Assembly: GCF_003286085.1 (NCBI RefSeq)
Contig: NW_020825410.1
Span: forward strand, 247,001 to 311,000
DNA length: 64,000 nucleotides
Direction: 5' to 3'
Origin: Drosophila persimilis
Lineage: Eukaryota; Arthropoda; Insecta; Diptera; Drosophilidae
Notes under the pieces: model-generated
Seen by the model: only the letters and a program-made list of their open reading frames with translations
What the model was told of the DNA's origin: nothing
Database searches by the model: none
Translations under genes and position numbers: made by a program
Shown here: piece by piece, positions 56,737 through 64,000 of the stretch
Layout of the letters: each line of letters starts with the position of its first letter
Numbering within the stretch: position 1 is the stretch's first letter

Positions 56737-58107
56737 TGTGAAGGCATAAGCCTCCACAATAGAGATCACGACATCATCCCTTGAAGGGACCGCCCCGACG
56801 GTTGTTACCTAATTTCATTATTATCTCATTATCTCATTATATTACTAGTATTATTATTATTACCAAGACAAACAAATGAATCCTCAGTTCCTCAATTAAA
56901 ATAAGAAATAGGCTAAGAAAACCAAAACAGTGAGGTTTTTTTTATTAGCAAGAGAACGCAACGAAGAGAACGGCTAGAGCGGCAGAGAAGCCGCCGATCG
57001 GCCTTACGCCCACGCAGCCGAGGAAAGAGCCGACGGCGAAGCAGAGAATACACAGACGCAGCCGATCGCCCACGCCGCCGAGGCCGACAGCCGAAGCTGC
57101 GCAGCCACGAAGCGGCAGAGAAGCTGAAAAAGACAAAGCAGAGGCCTGGCACGGTCCAGCGCGGGCCAGGCTCAGGAGTGATCTCCGAGGGCTGAGCAAG
57201 ACCGGTTGTGTGTCGGAAGCCAAAAATGTGAAAATAAGCCGCGACCGCGCCGTGTAAAAAAACAAGCAGTGACCACGCGGTGTACAAGACAAGCCGAAGT
57301 GACGAGGACCCGCCGCGGGATACCAGGACCCCAAAGGAGGGAAACAAGGCTCACGTATGTGAGCTCTGGGGGGGAGCAGATCGGTGCAGTAGGCAGGTAT
57401 AGACAGAACATTCCCGCAGTTGTTTTACATATCCATGCCCACATGTTGTTTAATATAAGTTTTTTTTGGCGTTTATTTCCCCGCTGCAGGCTCGGGAGTT
57501 TAAGTAGGGAAATGATCCGAAAACAATAAAGACACCAACCTCAACCCACATGTCTCAGAACATTCGCCCGTAGGAGTCACTCACTCCCCCCTCCCCCTCT
57601 CTTCTCTTTTCCCGGGAGGCCCAGCGAAGTGGATGTGAGTCGTGGATCATGCGGCATTCACCAAGCTGGGTTTTTCCTCTCCTGTACCTTTTCCCCCTGG
57701 GGACCCGGCGATGCTGGATGTGAGTCGTGGATTCACGCGGCATTCGCAAAGCTGGGTTCCCTCTCCTACACCCTCGCCCTGGGGACCTGGCGACGCAGAT
57801 GTGAGTCGTGGATCATGCGGTATCTGCTAAGCTGGGCTCCCCTCTCCCATATCCTTCCGATCCCTGATCCAAACCTCTTCTCCCGCCACACATGACCCCC
57901 AACGCACGTCTCTGCAGCTCCCAAGCACGGCTTCACCCACGCCTCGTGGCCGGGCCAGGCCCGACCGTCCCACGATCCACCCCACGGGCGCGCTTTCGCC
58001 ACGAGCGGCTCTCCCCTTAGGTCCTCACACAACAAATTTTGCTGTGGGGAAGGACCGGGCCCTGGACAGACTGAGAAGCTGTACCTCGGCCTGAGAACTT
58101 CCTTACA
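56737..58107 (+). repeat. Osvaldo-like 3' LTR
   Basis: 1371 bp from TGTGAAGG to TTACA. It is shorter than the 5' LTR by deletion in the GAGAACGGCTATACACA stretch (AACGGCTAGAGCGG near 56970) and 15 bp near 56822. It has three GTGAGTCGTGGAT units. It is followed by ACGG. Confidence 0.9.
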
Positions 58108-59438
58108 ACGGGCAAAAGAAAAAACGATCAGACTTTGTCATCCTATCCTAAATCTAAACGAGGGAGCGGCGGCCGGGTCCTGGGCGTGCCCCCCACTACA
58201 AGCCAACAGGCAAACACCAACAACAGATTTGCCATTCTTGACACGAACATCCCAAGTGATAGTAATAATGAGGAAGTTCGGATGAATGTAGATGCAGACG
58301 CTGGAAATGACCAAATGGATGAACACCTTTATGAAGCAGTTAATACAGACCAGTGTCTTCAAGGAGAATCAACGAGCTCTGGTAATCAGCTTAAAGGCCC
58401 TCCAAAACCACCGCAAATAGTTGTCAATATTAGCAACTTAAATGACTTATTTGATGTCATAAAGGACGTTGCAAATTTGAATAACGTTGTCGTCAAAGCT
58501 AACCAGGGGGAAACGGTCAGAATCCTCCCCAAAGACAGTGATACCTATAGAGCAATTGTGGATCGTTTCGATGCCATTGGAATACAATTCCACACATACC
58601 AATTGCAGACTGAAAAGCCTCATAGAATTGTTGTAAGAGACCTACATCATAGCACCCTAAACAATGATATTACCGCCGGATTTAAAATGTTGGGCTTCGA
58701 GGTCCTTCACATCCATAATCCAAGCTCAAGGACTAACAAGGACGAAAAACTTAATATTTTTTTTAACGAAATTTACCAAGTCAAGACCCTTTGCCGCCAA
58801 AAAATAAGGATTGAAAGGATGCGAAAATCCACAGAGATTGCTCAATGTCGTCGATGCCAGGATTTCGGCCACACAGCCAAATACTGCCGCAGACATCACA
58901 ACTGTGCCAGATGCGGTGAAAATCACCAAACCTCACAATGCACACGCCCCCTAGATGCACAGCCAACCTGCATTCACTGCTCTGGAAGCCATATGGCCAG
59001 TTATAAAGGATGCCAATGGTATCAGGAGTTTCTACGCCGATCAATGGGCTCCGCAAAGAAGGCAATTAATACGCACAGGACGGGTCATGTCCCCTTAAAT
59101 AATCAAGTGGCATATGCTTACTCTACCACACTTCCTGGAGACCAGCAACAGTTTCCTACCTTGCAGTCTAGTCACAAAAAGGGGGCTAATAGACCAACAA
59201 TACAGCAGCACCAGCGAAATATTGCTCAGCACCAACCTTTGGTAGGCACTAGAAGTAATACAGGAGCCTCCTATGCTGCCGTAGCAAATGGTAATTCAAA
59301 TGCAATACCTGCTACACCTGCTCAGCGTCGTTTTCATAGTCTACAAGCGCATCAGCCACAAGGATTGAATAACCAGCAACAGAATTCATATGAAGTTCAG
59401 GCACTGCTACAACAACAGCAGACACAATTTCAACAATG
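58108..59438 (+). pseudogene. Jockey-clade ORF1, continuation, cut in Gln-rich region
   Basis: It continues the frame that stops at 46003. It has the domain that precedes zinc knuckles in Jockey-clade Gag (FHTYQLQTEKPHRIVVRDL, LGFEVLHIHN) and three Cys/His knuckles (CRRCQDFGHTAKYC, CARCGENHQTSQC, CIHCSGSHMASYKGC). A Gln-rich tail follows. It breaks at CAACAATG, where a piece of Osvaldo-like LTR enters with four shared bases. Jockey, TART or Helena-like identity is open. Confidence 0.85.
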
Positions 59439-60031
59439 ATCCGAAAACAATAAAGACACCAACCTCAACCCACCTGTCTCAGAACATTCGTCCGTAGGAG
59501 TCACTCACTCCCCCCTCCCCCTCTCTTCCCTTTTCCCGGGAGGCCCAGCGAAGTGGATGTGAGTCGTGGATCATGCGGCATTCACCAAGCTGGGTTTTTC
59601 ATCTCCTGTACCTTTTCCCCCTGGGGACCCGGCGATGCTGGATGTGAGTCGTGGATTCACGCGGCATTCGCAAAGCTGGGTTCCCTCTCCTACACCCTCG
59701 CCCTGGGGACCTGGCGACGCAGATGTGAGTCGTGGATCATGCGGCATCTGCTAAGCTGGGCTCCCCTCTCCCATATCCTTCCGATCCCTGATCCAAACCT
59801 CTTCTCCCGCCACACATGACCCCCAACGCACGTCTCTGCAGCTCCCAAGCACGGCTTCACCCACGCCTCGTGGCCGGGCCAGGCCCGACCGTCCCACGAT
59901 CCACCCCACGGGCGCGCTTTCGCCACGAGCGGCTCTCCCCTTAGGTCCTCACACAACAAATTTTGCTATGGGGAAGGACCGGGCCCTGGACAGACTGAGA
60001 AGCTGTACCTCGGCCTGAGAACTTCCTTACA
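59439..60031 (+). repeat. Osvaldo-like LTR 3' piece (duplicated)
   Basis: It repeats 57512-58107, from ATCCGAAAACAATAAAG to TTACA, again with three GTGAGTCGTGGAT units. With the next feature it is a second copy of the LTR-to-Jockey junction, so a tandem duplication moved it. Confidence 0.85.
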
Positions 60032-60159
60032 ACGGACAAAAGAAAAAACGATCAGACTTTGTCATCCTATCCTAAATCTAAACGAGGGAGCGGCGGCCGG
60101 GTCCTGGGCGTGCCCCCCACTACAAGCCAACAGGCAAACACCAACAACAGATTTGCCAT
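60032..60159 (+). pseudogene. Jockey-clade ORF1 short piece (duplicated)
   Basis: It repeats 58108-58235 (ACGGACAAAAG versus ACGGGCAAAAG) and stops at GATTTGCCAT, where it is joined to ORF2 sequence. A deletion between ORF1 and ORF2 explains the join. Confidence 0.8.
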
Positions 60160-61335
60160 AATAGCGTTGGTGGAGTTGCGGTTTTAGTTAAGACTTCGCT
60201 TCGTCATTTTCCACAAAGGGTCATTGAGACACGCAGCATGCAAATGTCAGCAGTAAAAGTAGCCACAGGACTGGGCGATGTGGAGTTCAGCGCCATTTAC
60301 TGCCCTCCCAGAGTCAGGATTGAGGAAAGACATTACATCGATGCACTCCGTGCTTGCGGGCAAAGGTATTTGGTTGGTGGTGACTGGAATGCCCGACACT
60401 GGCTGTGGGGAGACACTTACAATTCCCCTAGGGGGCGAGAGCTAGCGGAAGCCATCTCTGCTACTGGCGCTAAGATCCTTGCAACTGGATCACCAACCAG
60501 GTACCCATATGTACTCAATCACACGCCGTCCTGCATAGACTTCGCAGTACATCATGGTATTCCGGATTCTCGAGCAACAATAAGTCAGAGCTGGGATCTG
60601 GACTCCGACCATCTGGCCTTAGTCATCAGCATTAAAACAGATGGCATTATAGAAAATCCAAGCCCTCATCTAGTCACCAAGCACACTGATCTGCTCGCAT
60701 TTAGGCAACATTTGGAGAGGTCGATTCAACTGAACGTCTCGCTAAACTCTGAGGAAGATATCGGGATGGCTGTAGATAACATCACAGAGAGTATACACAT
60801 GGCTGCTGCTGCCTCAACGCCCTCGCATCCTCCGACAAGCGCCGCCTATGGAATAGTTCTTACAAGAGAGGCCAGAGAGCTTTTGTCACAAAAAAGGAGA
60901 CTTCGAAGACGCGCAATCCGATCTCAAGACCCATGGGACCGAACTCTATGGAACCGGGCTGCCAAGCAACTTCGAAACACCCTGAGAGAACTTCGAAGCA
61001 ACTTCTTTGAACAAAAAATTTTAGTCATGAAAAAAAAGCTTGCTTCCATGGATTACACCGTGGATGCTGGATATTCGCTTTGGAAGACCACTAAGTCTCT
61101 TAAGAGACAACCGTTCAGACAGATTCCCATCCGGTGTCCCAACGGTGAAGTTGCTAGAAACGAAGAAGAGCAGGCCAATTCGTTTGCACATCATTTAGGG
61201 GACAGGTTCACCCATTACCAATTCGCCACGGAGGCGCAGTACAAAGAGACAAAAGATAGTCTGCAAACACCTCTACAAATGGCCTTACCCATTAAACCAG
61301 CCAGGGCTGAGGAGATTGTTGAAGTCATCAAGTCA
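60160..61335 (+). pseudogene. Jockey-clade ORF2, endonuclease fragment 1
   Basis: The frame lacks the first 60 or so endonuclease residues and has VGGVAVLVKTSLRHF, GGDWNARHWLWGD (catalytic GDxN intact), CIDFAVHHG and SDHLALVIS. It continues to ARAEEIVEVIKS just before the RT, where it jumps back into ORF1 at 61336. The RT is absent. Translation would run on through a short fusion tail to a stop at 61416. Confidence 0.85.
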
Positions 61336-62814
61336 AGGGAGCGGCGGCCGGGTCCTGGGCGTGCCCCCCACTATAAGCCAACAGGCAAACACCAACAACA
61401 GATTTGCCATTCTTGACACGAACATCCCAAGTGATAGTAATAATGAGGAAGTTCGGATGAATGTAGATGCAGACGCTGGAAATGACCAAATGGATGAACA
61501 CCTTTATGAAGCAGTTAATACAGACCAGTGTCTTCAAGGAGAATCAACGAGCTCTGGTAATCAGCTTAAAGGCCCTCCAAAACCACCGCAAATAGTTGTC
61601 AATATTAGCAACTTAAATGACTTATTTGATGTCATAAAGGACGTTGCAAATTTGAATAACGTTGTCGTCAAAGCTAACCAGGGGGAAACGGTCAGAATCC
61701 TCCCCAAAGACAGTGATACCTATAGAGCAATTGTGGATCGTTTCGATGCCATTGGAATACAATTCCACACATACCAATTGCAGACTGAAAAGCCTCATAG
61801 AATTGTTGTAAGAGACCTACATCATAGCACCCTAAACAATGATATTACCGCCGGATTTAAAATGTTGGGCTTCGAGGTCCTTCACATCCATAATCCAAGC
61901 TCAAGGACTAACAAGGACGAAAAACTTAATATTTTTTTAACGAAATTTACCAAGTCAAGACCCTTTGCCGCCAAAAAATAAGGATTGAAAGGATGCGAAA
62001 ATCCACAGAGATTGCTCAATGTCGTCGATGCCAGGATTTCGGCCACACAGCCAAATACTGCCGCAGACATCACAACTGTGCCAGATGCGGTGAAAATCAC
62101 CAAACCTCACAATGCACACGCCCCCTAGATGCACAGCCAACCTGCATTCACTGCTCTGGAAGCCATATGGCCAGTTATAAAGGATGCCAATGGTATCAGG
62201 AGTTTCTACGCCGATCAATGGGCTCCGCAAAGAAGGCAATTAATACGCACAGGACGGGTCATGTCCCCTTAAATAATCAAGTGGCATATGCTTACTCTAC
62301 CACACTTCCTGGAGACCAGCAACAGTTTCCTACCTTGCAGTCTAGTCACAAAAAGGGGGCTAATAGACCAACAATACAGCAGCACCAGCGAAATATTGCT
62401 CAGCACCAACCTTTGGTAGGCACTAGAAGTAATACAGGAGCCTCCTATGCTGCCGTAGCAAATGGTAATTCAAATGCAATACCTGCTACACCTGCTCAGC
62501 GTCGTTTTCATAGTCTACAAGCGCATCAGCCACAAGGATTGAATAACCAGCAACAGAATTCATATGAAGTTCAGGCACTGCTACAACAACAGCAGACACA
62601 ATTTCAACAATGGCAACAACAGCTCCAACAGCAGCAGCAGCAGCAGTTTCTTATGTGTCTACAGCAACAGCAGCAAGAACAGCAGCAGCATAATAGTCAA
62701 GCCAATCAACGGCTTGAAAAACTTGAAAAAATGGTTTTTGAATTGGCCAACACGATTAAGCAATGGGCTGGATCTAATCTTCAGCTTCAGAACAACGTTT
62801 CAGCATCTCAATGA
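61336..62814 (+). pseudogene. Jockey-clade ORF1, second copy, frameshifted
   Basis: It starts at GGGAGCGGCGGCC within ORF1 and runs to the ORF1 stop. A T-run near 61931 has seven T instead of eight, which ends the frame at 61981, and the knuckles follow in another frame from 61993. Unlike copy 1 it includes the whole Gln-rich tail (62580-62700) and a coiled-coil-like end (NQRLEKLEKMVFELANTIK). The stop TGA overlaps the ORF2 ATG (ATGA, 62811-62814). Confidence 0.86.
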
Positions 62815-64000
62815 ACCCACTAAAGGTTCTCATCTGGAATGCTAACGGCATTTCACGGAAAGCAAAAGAGGTTGAGCTCTTCGCGCACAAGAATAGCGTT
62901 GACATTCTTCTTTTGACGGAGATCATAATTAAAAGAGGGGCAGCTGTTAAAATACATGGATATGCCTTCTATCCAGCCTTCAAGCCATCGCGGAATAATA
63001 ATAGCGTTGGTGGAGTTGCGGTTTTAGTTAAGACTTCGCTTCGTCATTTTCTACAAAGGGTCATTGAGACACGCAGCATGCAAATGTCAGCAGTAAAAGT
63101 AGCCACAGGACTGGGCGATGTGGAGTTCAGCGCCATTTACTGCCCTCCCAGAGTCAGGATTGAGGAAAGACATTACATCGATGCACTCCGTGCTTGCGGG
63201 CAAAGGTATTTGGTTGGTGGTGACTGGATTGCCCGACACTGGCTGTGGGGAGACACTTACAATTCCCCTAGGGGGCGAGAGCTAGCGGAAGCCATCTCTG
63301 CTACTGGCGCTAAGATCCTTGCAACTGGATCACCAACCAGGTACCCATATGTACTCAATCACACGCCGTCCTGCATAGACTTCGCAGTACATCATGGTAT
63401 TCCGGATTCTCGAGCAACAATAAGTCAGAGCTGGGATCTGGACTCCGACCATCTGGCCTTAGTCATCAGCATTAAAACAGATGGCATTATAGAAAATCCA
63501 AGCCCTCATCTAGTCACCAAGCACACTGATCTGCTCGCATTTAGGCAACATTTGGAGAGGTCGATTCAACTGAACGTCTCGCTAAACTCTGAGGAAGATA
63601 TCGGGATGGCTGTAGATAACATCACAGAGAGTATACACATGGCTGCTGCTGCCTCAACGCCCTCGCATCCTCCGACAAGCGCCGCCTATGGAATAGTTCT
63701 TACAAGAGAGGCCAGAGAGCTTTTGTCACAAAAAAGGAGACTTCGAAGACGCGCAATCCGATCTCAAGACCCATGGGACCGAACTCTATGGAACCGGGCT
63801 GCCAAGCAACTTCGAAACACCCTGAGAGAACTTCGAAGCAACTTCTTTGAACAAAAGCTTTCTTCCATGGATTACACCGTGGATGCTGGATATTCGCTTT
63901 GGAAGACCACTAAGTCTCTTAAGAGACAACCGTTCAGACAGATTCCCATCCGGTGTCCCAACGGTGAAGTTGCTAGAAACGAAGAAGAGCAGGCCAATTC
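62811..64000 (+). CDS. Jockey-clade ORF2 (endonuclease), runs off the window
   Basis: ATG 62811 overlaps the ORF1 stop by 4 bp. The frame is open to the last base and starts LKVLIWNANGISRKAKEVEL, an APE endonuclease of a Jockey-type element. The catalytic GDxN is changed: copy 1 has GGDWNARH and this copy GGDWIARH (AAT to ATT near 63229), which should abolish cleavage. It also lacks the 21 bp present near 61016-61036 in copy 1, in frame. The RT, if present, lies beyond 64000. Confidence 0.85.
   Translation, partial: MNPLKVLIWNANGISRKAKEVELFAHKNSVDILLLTEIIIKRGAAVKIHGYAFYPAFKPSRNNNSVGGVAVLVKTSLRHFLQRVIETRSMQMSAVKVATGLGDVEFSAIYCPPRVRIEERHYIDALRACGQRYLVGGDWIARHWLWGDTYNSPRGRELAEAISATGAKILATGSPTRYPYVLNHTPSCIDFAVHHGIPDSRATISQSWDLDSDHLALVISIKTDGIIENPSPHLVTKHTDLLAFRQHLERSIQLNVSLNSEEDIGMAVDNITESIHMAAAASTPSHPPTSAAYGIVLTREARELLSQKRRLRRRAIRSQDPWDRTLWNRAAKQLRNTLRELRSNFFEQKLSSMDYTVDAGYSLWKTTKSLKRQPFRQIPIRCPNGEVARNEEEQAN

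Larger units (their letters stand above)
46004..58107 (+). mobile_element. Osvaldo-like Ty3/Gypsy retrotransposon, complete
   Basis: 12.1 kb: long LTRs, tRNA-Lys-type primer site, satellite-like leader, gag, pol in a different frame (protease-RT-RNase H-integrase order, as in Gypsy), and a third ORF before the polypurine tract. Long LTRs and a lentivirus-like primer site point to the Osvaldo/Ulysses group. This is recalled from the literature, not searched. Gag and pol each carry lesions while ORF3 is open. Confidence 0.85.

Overview
This window is a stack of nested, duplicated and broken transposable elements. I find no host gene, tRNA, rRNA or CRISPR array. Every protein domain I recognise belongs to an LTR retrotransposon (BEL/Pao and Ty3/Gypsy), a non-LTR retrotransposon (Jockey, R1 and LOA-like) or a Helitron. 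The family mix and the Helitron-type tails rich in GTCCGTCTGTCC suggest heterochromatin of a Drosophila, probably of the virilis-repleta side because the Gypsy element resembles Osvaldo/Ulysses. The species is inferred, not proven.

Region 1 (1-21958): a Helitron copy on the minus strand (1-276, resuming at 20477) was split by a tandem array of one BEL/Pao family (here BEL-1). The array runs LTR-body-LTR-body-truncated LTR-343 bp tail-LTR-body-LTR (277-20471). It has a single outer 5-bp target duplication, GTGGA. Copy 1 (CDS 1650-6659) is open throughout. Copy 2 has one nonsense codon. Copy 3 has two frameshifts and a 12-bp deletion. All three share an apparent internal deletion in the integrase core. 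A forward Helitron Rep fragment follows at 21242-21958.

Region 2 (21986-34319): the LTR of a second BEL/Pao family (BEL-2) is followed by an R1-clade fragment lacking both ends. Then come the BEL-2 leader and gag-protease-RT start, broken by a reversed Helitron Rep piece at about 28590. A minus-strand LOA-like non-LTR element with EN, RT and the start of RNase H (29713-34319) abuts another BEL-2 LTR.

Region 3 (34320-48965): the block BEL-2 LTR/leader/gag, Jockey 5' end, Osvaldo-like LTR and leader is present twice head to tail. The first copy also holds a 2-kb inverted segment (with a Helitron piece inside it) and a doubled Osvaldo-like LTR plus leader.

Region 4 (46004-58107): one 12.1-kb Osvaldo-like Gypsy element with LTRs of 1458 and 1371 bp, a tRNA-Lys-type primer binding site, a satellite-like leader, gag, and a pol with a 93-bp tandem-repeat linker. 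It ends with an intact 616-codon third ORF that sits where env would be but does not look like an envelope protein. The element is inserted in ORF1 of a Jockey-clade element with target duplication ACGG.

Region 5 (58108-64000): that Jockey-clade element continues as rearranged tandem pieces of ORF1 and ORF2. The last ORF2 is open to the end of the window.

The genes do not form one pathway. Each set (Gag, protease, RT, RNase H, integrase or endonuclease, Rep) is the replication apparatus of its own element, and most are dead. The order of insertions can be read from the junctions, and the mixed orientation and inverted duplications resemble a small-RNA-producing TE graveyard.
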